A stretch of 15,255 nt of DNA from positions 1 to 15,255 of the forward strand of contig QMTG01000014.1 in the NCBI GenBank assembly GCA_003649915.1, given 5' to 3'. The stretch's first letter is position 1. Every line of letters starts with the position of its first letter. Shown here in pieces: positions 1 through 6,630 of this stretch. This DNA comes from Thermoplasmata archaeon (GTDB lineage Archaea; Thermoplasmatota; Thermoplasmata; B31-G17). The translations under genes were made by a program, and so were the position numbers. The notes under the pieces were generated by a model, which saw only the letters and a program-made list of their open reading frames with translations, did no database searches and was not told where the DNA came from.

Positions 1-936
1 GACAATTTCTCTCGCATAGGTGGAAATGTGGCAGTTGCCACGTCCATGGCTGTTGCAAAGGCTGCAGCCGATTCCCTTGGTCTCCCCCTTTATCGATACC
101 TTGGAGGGGTCTTTAGCCCATCAATGCCCTATCCGCTGGGTAATGTTCTGGGTGGTGGAAAGCACAGCATTGGTGGCACGGACATTCAGGAGTACCTTGT
201 CATGGCTAAGGCTAAGAAATTCAGGGATTGTGCAATCATTAATGCAAAAGTGCACAGAAGGGTCGGCGAGGTGCTGCGGGAAAAATTGCCAGGAGTGGCA
301 ATAGGGCGTGGTGATGAAGGTGCATGGAATGCGCCCCTTCCAGATTTAGAAGCGCTAGACCTTGTCATTAGTTGTGCTAGGGAGGTTGAAGAGGAGTACG
401 GGGTAAAGATTGATTTGGGCTTAGATGTCGCTGCCAGCCACCTATGGCGCAATGGCAAGTATTATTATAGGGATAGGGTGCTGACCAGAGACGAGCAGAT
501 TGAGTTCATAGCCGAGATTGTTGAGCACTACAACCTTAGGGTTGTTGAAGACCCGTTGCATGAGGACGATTTTGAAGGGTTTGCTAGACTCACCGATATT
601 GTGGGCAAGGACACCCTTATAGTGGGTGATGATCTCTACGTTACGCAGAGTGATAGGATAGAAAGAGGAACTGAGATGGGCGCAGGCAATGCCGTGCTTA
701 TCAAACCCAATCAAGTGGGCACGCTAACAGATACTTTCTCGGCTATTAAGAAGGCAAAGAAACACGGCTTTAATATTATTGTTTCCCACAGAAGCGGTGA
801 GACATGCGATTCCACAATTGCCCACATTGCCGTTGCTGCAGGAGCGTATGCAATAAAAACAGGTGCGATATCGGGGGAGAGAGTGGCTAAGTTGAACGAG
901 ATCATGAGGATTGAGGATTTGGAGGAGGCATGGTAG
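1..936 (+). CDS. eno: Enolase (phosphopyruvate hydratase), 5'-truncated by the window edge
   Basis: Cytoplasmic glycolytic/gluconeogenic enzyme interconverting 2-phosphoglycerate and phosphoenolpyruvate. The frame is open from base 1 with no convincing start, and about 100 N-terminal residues are missing compared with the usual 410-430, so the gene begins outside the window. The GTG at 28 is internal. The 311 visible residues hold the catalytic barrel: GDEGAW at 104-109 (the proton-donor Glu motif), the three metal ligands in GLDVAAS (Asp142), VVEDPL (Glu183) and GDDL (209-212), the catalytic Lys235 in LIKPNQ, the SHRSGET loop, and the substrate Lys286 in IKTGA. All catalytic residues expected in this part are present. 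The stop lies 3 bases before rpsB; the eno-rpsB order is a known archaeal arrangement behind RNA polymerase subunits N and K. Confidence 0.97.
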   Translation, partial: DNFSRIGGNVAVATSMAVAKAAADSLGLPLYRYLGGVFSPSMPYPLGNVLGGGKHSIGGTDIQEYLVMAKAKKFRDCAIINAKVHRRVGEVLREKLPGVAIGRGDEGAWNAPLPDLEALDLVISCAREVEEEYGVKIDLGLDVAASHLWRNGKYYYRDRVLTRDEQIEFIAEIVEHYNLRVVEDPLHEDDFEGFARLTDIVGKDTLIVGDDLYVTQSDRIERGTEMGAGNAVLIKPNQVGTLTDTFSAIKKAKKHGFNIIVSHRSGETCDSTIAHIAVAAGAYAIKTGAISGERVAKLNEIMRIEDLEEAW

Positions 937-939
937 GTA

Positions 940-1524
940 ATGAGTGATGGGCTTTTGGTGCCTGAGAATCAATATCTGACTGCTGGCGTGCACATAGGAA
1001 CTCGGCAGAAAAGTGCGGCAATGCTTAAGTTTGTGTACAAGGTTAGAGAGGATGGTCTTTATATTCTTGATATCAAGAAGACTGATGCAAGAATAAGGGT
1101 TGCTGTCAAGTTTCTAGCAAGGTTTGAGCCAGAGAACATACTCGTGGTTGCCGCACGTCAGTATGCTCAGAAGCCTGCAAGAATGTTTGCAGAGATTATC
1201 GGTGCAAAACATATAGTGGGCAGGTTTATACCTGGAACACTGACCAACCCACATCTTCCCACGTATATTGAGCCTGATGTTGTGCTCCTAAACGACCCAG
1301 CAACGGACCAGCAGGCGTTAAATGAGGCAGTAAGGTGTGGGATTCCAATAGTTGCCCTTTGTGATGCAAACAATGAACTACATTACATAGACCTTGTGAT
1401 TCCGGCAAATAATAAGGGTAGGAAGGCGCTCGCCACGGTTTATTACCTGCTTGCTAGAGAGTTTATGAAGTTGAAGGGTAAAGAGTTTGAATACACTGTA
1501 GAAGACTTTGAAGCATCGCTATAG
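940..1524 (+). CDS. rpsB: 30S ribosomal protein S2 (uS2)
   Basis: Small-subunit ribosomal protein of 194 residues, the short archaeal form without the bacterial coiled-coil insertion. Recognisable family segments are the N-terminal YLTAGVHIGTRQKS, GLYILDIKKTDARI, the FIPGTLTNP segment with the following PDVVLLNDP, and the C-terminal IPANNKGRKALATVYYLLARE. The ATG at 940 follows the enolase stop by three bases, with a modest AGGT ribosome binding motif just upstream, so the two genes are almost certainly cotranscribed. No membrane segment or oddity is seen. The family assignment is secure. Confidence 0.97.
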   Translation: MSDGLLVPENQYLTAGVHIGTRQKSAAMLKFVYKVREDGLYILDIKKTDARIRVAVKFLARFEPENILVVAARQYAQKPARMFAEIIGAKHIVGRFIPGTLTNPHLPTYIEPDVVLLNDPATDQQALNEAVRCGIPIVALCDANNELHYIDLVIPANNKGRKALATVYYLLAREFMKLKGKEFEYTVEDFEASL

Positions 1525-1552
1525 CAATTATAGCATTATTTTCGTTACATAA

Positions 1553-1566
1553 GCATTTATATACAC
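1553..1566 (+). promoter_or_regulatory. Archaeal TATA box ahead of the 1606 membrane-protein gene
   Basis: TTTATATA at 1556-1563 is a near-consensus archaeal TATA box. Transcription would start about 25 bases further on, near 1585, giving a leader of about 20 bases. It separates the downstream gene from the eno-rpsB operon, which ends at 1524. Confidence 0.6.
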
Positions 1567-1605
1567 ATTGTTTATTACAGCATAAGTGAGAACTTGGTGT
1601 TGGGC

Positions 1606-2535
1606 ATGGAAAGCGAAAAAGTAAGGAGCATAGAGGTTCCCGAAGTTGTAGAGGCAGAAGTTGTGAGTGCGAATGGTGAAAAAAGTGTGAGAGAATCGAG
1701 TAGTGCGAAATTTTTATTGGCTGTAGATAAAAACAAAAGATTTATCGCCCTGCTCGTTATCGCAGTCATTTTGATCCCTTTACTCATGATAAAGGTCTCA
1801 TTGCCAATAGTTATGGATATAGAGATATATGTGGAAGACGATGTTGGGGAGAGGGCTATACTCGTTGTTGGGACTGTAAACACATTTCCGCTTAGTAAGA
1901 GCTATACGGGTCCAATAACACTTGATGTAATATTTAATGGCAAGACTGTGTGCTCTTTGCTGTTGAGCGCCAATGATGGAGACATCAACGCTAAGGTTTC
2001 ATACTCAAAATTTTACTCGGGTAATGGTCTATATATTTTTAAGGCTAGTGCTGCAAAAAAGGAGTGCTTTTTTTCATTTGCCCTCAACAAGACCGCACAT
2101 CATATAGACCTTACAGTGCTAGGGGCTGATGATTCAAGAACCCTTTACATAGCCTTTGACCTTAAGGACAGACCAAACGGCACAAGCTTGGCTGGAGAGG
2201 GAGTTAGCGGTAGTGGAGCAATAGAAATCTGGAATGTTACACAGAACATTACAAACTCTTCCGCAGAGTATGGCGAGGGAACTGCAACCCTTATACTCAC
2301 GAGTGATTTTGAGGTCGATGGTGTGAATTTGACATACGAAATTGGGGGTGAGTCTTACTGCACTAAGTTTAAAAACGGGGGTTATTTAGTTAGCATAGCG
2401 TATGATGATTTGTTTGATGATGAGAAAGGGAACAGAACATGTCTTGTGAAAATACGATTTACAAATTACATGCCTAGGGATAAGGACGTGATCGCGGAGG
2501 CATCTAACTACGCTGATATTGTACTGGGTAATTAG
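1606..2535 (+). CDS. Single-pass membrane protein with a large outer domain, function unknown
   Basis: Protein of 309 residues that I do not recognise. Residues 1-45 are acidic and charged and probably cytoplasmic. Residues 46-62 (FIALLVIAVILIPLLMI) form one hydrophobic segment preceded by KNKR, so it looks like an uncleaved signal anchor. The remaining roughly 245 residues look beta-rich and extracytoplasmic and contain several Asn-X-Ser/Thr sequons (NKT, NGT, NVT, NIT, NSS, NLT, NRT), as expected for a glycosylated archaeal surface protein. Four cysteines lie in the outer domain. I chose the ATG at 1606 because TTGGTG stands 6 bases upstream; TTG 1594 and GTG 1597 are in-frame alternatives. 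The gene has its own TATA box and converges on the gene at 2593-3477. Confidence 0.8.
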   Translation: MESEKVRSIEVPEVVEAEVVSANGEKSVRESSSAKFLLAVDKNKRFIALLVIAVILIPLLMIKVSLPIVMDIEIYVEDDVGERAILVVGTVNTFPLSKSYTGPITLDVIFNGKTVCSLLLSANDGDINAKVSYSKFYSGNGLYIFKASAAKKECFFSFALNKTAHHIDLTVLGADDSRTLYIAFDLKDRPNGTSLAGEGVSGSGAIEIWNVTQNITNSSAEYGEGTATLILTSDFEVDGVNLTYEIGGESYCTKFKNGGYLVSIAYDDLFDDEKGNRTCLVKIRFTNYMPRDKDVIAEASNYADIVLGN

Positions 2536-2592
2536 AACTATTCATCGTTTATTAAATATCCATCCTCCAACCAATCACGCAATCGCTTACCG

Positions 2593-3477
2593 TCAACGAT
2601 ATAAACTATACTTCCTTCTTTTTCTCTCAATTCCCACCACAGCTAATATGGCTAATGCAACAAGTGCAGGCTCAAAACCTGGTATGTGTATGCCTTTTGT
2701 CCTGACAAACAACGAGTAATCCTCCTTAACCTTTCCCCTCGAGTTCTCAGATATTACTTTGAGTTTAATCATCCACACTTTATTTTCCCAAATCGTCCAT
2801 TTCTGAGGGGACTGCACAGACCAAGATAATGTCTTTGGCATTTTCTCGTCTATCGTTAATTTTGGAATTGACGGCAGCGTCCAGCCTACACCTACAAGGT
2901 CGCCCTCGTTATCTATCTTGAACCTATACGTGTCTTGGTCATTGCCCATATTGAATAATTTTAGTGAAAATACAGCACCATCCCCCGGGCTTATCTCAAT
3001 ATATGGATTTTCCGAATAAATGTTAATCATGTAATAGGGCTTAATTATTACCTGACACTGAGCCTTACCAACTTCACCAACCATGGCACCCTGCGTATAT
3101 GTACCGCTTACCGTCACAATGGGCTGGGATTTTCTGGACATCAGCGGCTGAGCCTTAATGGATACAGATATTTGTACTTCATCACTTCCCATGGCAACAA
3201 TGGAAGATGGAGCTACGGTTGCAGTCACGCCCTCTGTGCCCGTGGCTTCCAAATTTACTATAACAGGCACCATAGGATTTCTTGTGCCTATCTGGCATAT
3301 GCCTGTTATCTGCGCAACACATGTTGACCCTGGGCTTACGTCAACCTCCACACTACTCTGGTTTAAAATAATATTCACATAAGTGTAAGGGCCTGCTTCC
3401 GTCTTCTTCGGCACGACTGTTATAAAACTCATGATTACTAGCAACAATATGAATATGCTCATTGTTCTCCTAGTCAT
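2593..3477 (-). CDS. Secreted surface protein with Ig-like outer region and PGF-type C-terminal anchor
   Basis: Protein of 294 residues. Residues 1-28 are a signal peptide: RR near the start, a hydrophobic core (MSIFILLLVIMSFITVV) and a likely cut after TEA. The middle is beta-rich and resembles stacked Ig/CARDB-type domains; one segment reads SPGDGAVFSLKLFNMGNDQDTY, the pattern of archaeal domains in which a mean-field of non-covalent surface repeats is common. The C-terminus has PGF at 266-268, a hydrophobic stretch (ALVALAILAVVGI) and then the basic cluster ERKRRK, the tripartite arrangement of archaeosortase (PGF-CTERM-like) substrates. That would mean cleavage and lipid attachment at the cell surface. 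The ATG at 3477 has the strong site GAGGTGAC 5 bases upstream and a TATA box at 3514-3521. The specific function is unknown. Confidence 0.85.
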   Translation of the reverse strand: MTRRTMSIFILLLVIMSFITVVPKKTEAGPYTYVNIILNQSSVEVDVSPGSTCVAQITGICQIGTRNPMVPVIVNLEATGTEGVTATVAPSSIVAMGSDEVQISVSIKAQPLMSRKSQPIVTVSGTYTQGAMVGEVGKAQCQVIIKPYYMINIYSENPYIEISPGDGAVFSLKLFNMGNDQDTYRFKIDNEGDLVGVGWTLPSIPKLTIDEKMPKTLSWSVQSPQKWTIWENKVWMIKLKVISENSRGKVKEDYSLFVRTKGIHIPGFEPALVALAILAVVGIERKRRKYSLYR

Positions 3478-3480
3478 ATT

Positions 3481-3521
3481 GTCACCTCACGCGTGTGAGA
3501 TGTAAGGCTTACCTATATATA
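3481..3521 (-). promoter_or_regulatory. TATA box and start-site palindrome for the surface-protein gene
   Basis: On the minus strand, TATATATA at 3514-3521 is followed about 25 bases later by the inverted repeat CTCAC-GCGT-GTGAG (3486-3499), then the ribosome binding site GAGGTGAC (3481-3488) and the ATG at 3477. The palindrome is centred near 3492, which is where transcription should begin, and its inner arm overlaps the ribosome binding site. As DNA it would be a good repressor operator. As RNA the hairpin forms only if transcription starts further upstream. Confidence 0.5.
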
Positions 3522-3613
3522 TTTTTTTCTCATAATTAAGGGTGCATGGCGATTTAGTTGGTTTGCTTGATTGCACATTTGAATTATTAAGTATGCGTGT
3601 GGGCTATACGTAT

Positions 3614-4624
3614 TTATTTTGTTTTAGCAACTAGATGTGTAATGAACTTTTTAATACCACATGCGTCAATTATTCCATACTCTGTTATGTACCCGTCAAT
3701 ATACTTTGCGGGTGTTATGTCAAAGGCGGGGTTTTTCGCCCTGCTACCCTCTGGCGCTATCCTTGTGCCTGCAATTTCCAGAACCTCTTTTTCATCCCTT
3801 TCCTCAATTGGTATCTCGGCTCCAAACTTGGCTTTGGGGTCTACTGTGGATGATGGAAAAGCCACGTAAAACTTTACGCCAAACTCTTTGGCAATCACCG
3901 CTTTTTCGAGAGTACCAACTTTGTTTGCAACATCCCCGTTACACGCCACGCGATCAGCACCAACGATAACAATATCGATTTTGCCCTTCCACATGTAGTA
4001 TCCGGCTGCATTGTCAGCTATTATTGTGTGCTCTATTCCCTCGTTTTTTAGTTCCCATGCGGTTAATCTAGCCCCTTGAAGTCTTGGGCGTGTTTCGTCA
4101 ACGTAAACATGTAGGCTTTTCCCGCTGTAGTGGGCCATGCGAATGGGGGCAAGGGCTGTTCCAATATCAACAGACGCTAACGCTCCTGCGTTACAGTGCG
4201 TGAGTATATGGGCATGGTCATTGAGCAAGGACTCGCCATGTTTCCCTATAAGCCTACATCTCTCAACAATGCTTTCCACGTATTTCTCAGCCTCCTCTAC
4301 AGGGTCGGAAGAATTGAGAACTAAATCTATTGCATGAAAAAGATCATGTGCTGTAGGCCTCGTTTTTTTAAGAGCATTGGCAGTTTTTGCTAAGTCCTCG
4401 CCCAATAAGTATGCCTGCGCCATCGCATAGGCTGCAGTCGCCCCAATTGTTGGAGCACCGCGAACCATCATAGATTTTATTGCTTTACATGCTTCATCTG
4501 TGTTCTTTATCTCCCTTATGACGAAGTTTTCGGGCAAAACCCTTTGGTCGATGCACTTTATCTTTTTTCCCTCCATCCAGACCGCCCTGTACTCCTCAAC
4601 CCTTCCGTCATATAGTACACGCAT
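3614..4624 (-). CDS. mtnA: S-methyl-5-thioribose-1-phosphate isomerase (aIF2B-related family)
   Basis: Cytoplasmic aldose-ketose isomerase converting 5-methylthioribose-1-phosphate to 5-methylthioribulose-1-phosphate in methionine/methylthioadenosine salvage. The 336 residues are full length for the family. Visible signatures are RGAPTIG (55-61), THCNAGALA (142-150) with catalytic Cys144, VDETRPRLQGARLTAWEL (175-192), ADNAAGYYM, GADRVACNGDVANKVGT with catalytic Asp224, and NPAFDITPAKYIDGYITE near the C-terminus. The ATG at 4624 follows GGAGGG with a 9-base spacer, 17 bases after the DUF131 stop, making this the last gene of the long operon. The closest alternative is archaeal ribose-1,5-bisphosphate isomerase of the same superfamily, which shares the catalytic pair. 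The NPAFD block favours MtnA. Confidence 0.9.
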   Translation of the reverse strand: MRVLYDGRVEEYRAVWMEGKKIKCIDQRVLPENFVIREIKNTDEACKAIKSMMVRGAPTIGATAAYAMAQAYLLGEDLAKTANALKKTRPTAHDLFHAIDLVLNSSDPVEEAEKYVESIVERCRLIGKHGESLLNDHAHILTHCNAGALASVDIGTALAPIRMAHYSGKSLHVYVDETRPRLQGARLTAWELKNEGIEHTIIADNAAGYYMWKGKIDIVIVGADRVACNGDVANKVGTLEKAVIAKEFGVKFYVAFPSSTVDPKAKFGAEIPIEERDEKEVLEIAGTRIAPEGSRAKNPAFDITPAKYIDGYITEYGIIDACGIKKFITHLVAKTK

Positions 4625-4641
4625 GGTGTTTTTCCCTCCAG

Positions 4642-5061
4642 TTATGTTAGATGGAACAGTAAAATAATAAATATCGCAATCATGATTAAAGCTATTATTA
4701 TGAGCACCCCCATCATCTCCCTATCAGTGCCAAAAATTATGGGAAAAGGCCCTATTAGCAATATTCCACCGTACCTTTTTTCCCGCTTTTCCATGGCGTG
4801 GTACACATCATGTTCCTCAAAGTCTGCTATGGGGGTATGATATGAGTCATAAACTGCGCGGAAGGGCATAAAAAATAGGGATAGGAGAGATAGCATTATC
4901 AAAAGCACGCCAATTATTCCCAATATGCCTGTCGTGTAAATTACTGGGAATATTATGAATATGCCAGCACCTCCCCTGCCCTGCATTAGAGAGAAAATTA
5001 TCGCCCCAACACCTGCGATGAACAGAATCAATGGCAAAAGACGGCGAGACCATGCGCTCAT
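4642..5061 (-). CDS. DUF131-family small membrane protein
   Basis: Protein of 139 residues with about three or four transmembrane stretches: 8-26, 32-67 (probably two helices) and 115-137. Between them lies a polar loop rich in His, Glu and Tyr (68-97), then YGGILLIGPFPIIFGTDREM, the hallmark of the archaeal DUF131/TIGR00304 family, whose function is unknown. The ATG overlaps the stop of the upstream zinc-ribbon membrane protein in an ATGA arrangement (5058-5061). The two proteins are therefore probably made in a coupled way and may sit together in the membrane. mtnA follows after 17 bases. The family call rests on the GPxPIIFGTD segment and on length. Confidence 0.8.
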   Translation of the reverse strand: MSAWSRRLLPLILFIAGVGAIIFSLMQGRGGAGIFIIFPVIYTTGILGIIGVLLIMLSLLSLFFMPFRAVYDSYHTPIADFEEHDVYHAMEKREKRYGGILLIGPFPIIFGTDREMMGVLIIIALIMIAIFIILLFHLT

Positions 5062-5876
5062 CCTAGCCTACCCCCGAGAGTCCTCTCAAACATGTATCTT
5101 TCCCTAACAATAATCACTATTGCGATTGCGGATATTGCTATTGCATTTATTCCAAGCGCAAACAGCATTCCGAGGAGCAAGGCCATGGATATGCCCGATG
5201 CAACACCAAATATCCCTCCAAATAATGCCCAGCCAAAGTTTTTTTGCTTCCTTGTATGGTACGCGCCTATAAGCGAAAATAGCGAGAATATTGCTGCGAG
5301 AGTTATACACGCGATTATATACGCCTGCACATCAACACTGCTTATAAGAACCTCTTCCTCGAACCCATCACCCTTATCCATTATTATCGTTATTCCCATG
5401 TTTAGAGGCTTGGCAACAAACACTGTCAGGTTTTTCGTCACATACCCTTCTTTTCTTGCCTTTATTATGTATTCACCATAAGATAGGCCATGAATCTCGA
5501 AGTGCCCACTGGGATCGCTAATAGTGCTTTTTCTTGTGCCTTGCACGGACAATAACACACCAGGTACTGGCTCCCTGTTTCTATCAATAACTGTGCCTTC
5601 TATTCCATCAACATTTGTAATACCACTAACTGTTATAATTTTTGGGGATATTATTGCGGGAACTATGCCGATAACGAATATTATTATCAGGAAGATTGAT
5701 GCTAGGCTCAAATGGCTTCTTCGGTGTACTACCCTAACCCTTGGGTAAAGATATGGGTATCGCTCCCAGTCAAACATTGTGTCCTGTATCTCTACAAGCT
5801 CTCCTCCGCAGTACTTGCACACTCTTGCATCGCTCGGGTACAGCACACGGCATCTCATACAAACCTTATCGCCCAT
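5058..5876 (-). CDS. Membrane protein: N-terminal zinc ribbon plus outer carboxypeptidase-regulatory-like domain
   Basis: Protein of 272 residues. Residues 6-23 carry CMRC and CKYC, a four-cysteine zinc ribbon expected on the cytoplasmic side. A hydrophobic segment at 57-77 leads out to a domain at about 91-155 (IEGTVIDRNREPVPGVLLSV, then SDPSGHFEIHGLSYGEYIIK) typical of CarboxypepD_reg/PEGA-like beta-sandwiches. Three more membrane segments follow (about 186-205, 217-240 and 242-258). No enzyme motif is seen and the role is unknown; zinc-ribbon-plus-surface-domain proteins are often suspected sensors or scaffolds. I chose the ATG at 5876, which has GAGG 9 bases upstream inside ribK; a TTG at 5885 is possible. 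The gene overlaps the end of ribK by 11 bases and the DUF131 gene by 4. Confidence 0.8.
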   Translation of the reverse strand: MGDKVCMRCRVLYPSDARVCKYCGGELVEIQDTMFDWERYPYLYPRVRVVHRRSHLSLASIFLIIIFVIGIVPAIISPKIITVSGITNVDGIEGTVIDRNREPVPGVLLSVQGTRKSTISDPSGHFEIHGLSYGEYIIKARKEGYVTKNLTVFVAKPLNMGITIIMDKGDGFEEEVLISSVDVQAYIIACITLAAIFSLFSLIGAYHTRKQKNFGWALFGGIFGVASGISMALLLGMLFALGINAIAISAIAIVIIVRERYMFERTLGGRLG

Positions 5877-6255
5877 ATAACACAACCTCTACTACATCCC
5901 CATCTTTTATATTAAACCTTTCTCTCAAGCACACAGGCGCTACTATTTCAACACAATCCTTGTGCACTGTCTTTTCAGGCACAATTGCGGCACACTCCAC
6001 CCCATACATTCTTGCCCTCATAATTGTAATCCCTCCATACTCCACACCACCCTTTACAAAACCAGCCACGTGTTTCCCATTGTTTACCACATAATGATAA
6101 TCTTCCGAGCCAACCGCAATATTGAGCGTGCCGGGATACGGGCTAAAGCCCGCATGTTTTTTCAGGATTTTGTTGTACTCGGGCATCATAACATACATCG
6201 CACCCTCACCCTTCCCGCTGGTCACAATTCCAGTTATTCTTCTAATCTCTACCAT
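5866..6255 (-). CDS. ribK: CTP-dependent riboflavin kinase (DUF120)
   Basis: Cytoplasmic archaeal enzyme that phosphorylates riboflavin to FMN using CTP rather than ATP. The 129 residues match the stand-alone catalytic domain seen in Methanocaldococcus (about 136 residues). Landmarks are ITGIVTSGKGEGAMYV at the N-terminus (nucleotide-binding loop), the segment FSPYPGTLNI with the GTLN motif (42-45), AAIVPEKTVHKD, and VEIVAPVCLRERFNIKDGD near the C-terminus. I preferred the ATG at 6255 because GAGG lies 10 bases upstream; the ATG at 6264 would put that site only one base away. No DNA-binding domain is fused at the N-terminus, unlike some archaeal RibK proteins. The gene sits a few bases after the PIN gene. 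A supply of FMN also suits the flavin reductase elsewhere in the window, though that link is inference. Confidence 0.9.
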   Translation of the reverse strand: MVEIRRITGIVTSGKGEGAMYVMMPEYNKILKKHAGFSPYPGTLNIAVGSEDYHYVVNNGKHVAGFVKGGVEYGGITIMRARMYGVECAAIVPEKTVHKDCVEIVAPVCLRERFNIKDGDVVEVVLYGR

Positions 6256-6267
6256 AAGCACCATGCC

Positions 6268-6630
6268 TCATTGCACGCCATCACACACAAGATGGCTTTT
6301 GCCCCTCATATAAACAACGGCGAGACCTTCCCTTCTCGCCCACTCCCGAAGAACCTTATCGTTCGTCATAACCGCACCCCCAATACTTTTCGCCACCCAT
6401 AGGACGCACTCGTCAGCCTCCATACATTCAGGGCATTTCACAACCCTGTACCGGCTGGCGAGCTTAAGGGCTGCCTTAGCATCCGTAGCACCTATATTTT
6501 CCAGCTCTTCAAGCACTGCTGAGGGAACATACACCTCATACTTTCCAAATAACCTGCGCAGTTCCGCATCAAGATTTATTTTGAACTGAAAGGGCATGAG
6601 CAAGAAGTTTGTATCAGCCACGACTTTCAT
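6268..6630 (-). CDS. PIN-domain protein, Fcf1/archaeal PIN_9-like ribonuclease candidate
   Basis: Protein of 120 residues with the PIN layout. MKVVADTNFLLMPFQFKINL gives Asp6, followed by a conserved Glu in VLEELE (about 40-44), Asp73 in EADECVLWVAK and Asp91 in MTNDKVLREW, the acidic residues that bind metal in PIN nucleases. The MPFQFKINLDAEL segment resembles the archaeal group related to the rRNA-processing factor Fcf1 rather than VapC toxins, and no antitoxin gene adjoins it. A role in rRNA or RNA processing is therefore more likely than toxicity; this is inference. I chose the ATG at 6630, which has GGTGAT 7 bases upstream; ATGs at 6639 and 6645 are possible. Its start lies inside the last codons of hef, implying translational coupling. 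Confidence 0.8.
   Translation of the reverse strand: MKVVADTNFLLMPFQFKINLDAELRRLFGKYEVYVPSAVLEELENIGATDAKAALKLASRYRVVKCPECMEADECVLWVAKSIGGAVMTNDKVLREWARREGLAVVYMRGKSHLVCDGVQ

Noticed and set aside
104..327. GDEGAW in enolase as a damaged active site
   Set aside because: The catalytic Glu is kept, and I recall Ala-Trp after GDEG as a common archaeal variant, so it is not odd.
2536..2592. Convergent intergenic region as a specific terminator
   Set aside because: No stem-loop or clear T-tract was found that I could defend; see the finding on the overlapping frame instead.
3597..4337. Plus-strand open frames opposite mtnA, and similar frames opposite hef and the membrane genes
   Set aside because: They are antisense shadows of well-identified genes, with no ribosome binding sites or family features.
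3614..4624. Translation factor aIF2B subunit
   Set aside because: The catalytic Cys144/Asp224 pair and NPAFDITP are features of the isomerase branch.
6268..6630. VapC toxin of a toxin-antitoxin pair
   Set aside because: No small antitoxin gene adjoins it; it is embedded in a housekeeping operon, and its N-terminus resembles the Fcf1-like group.
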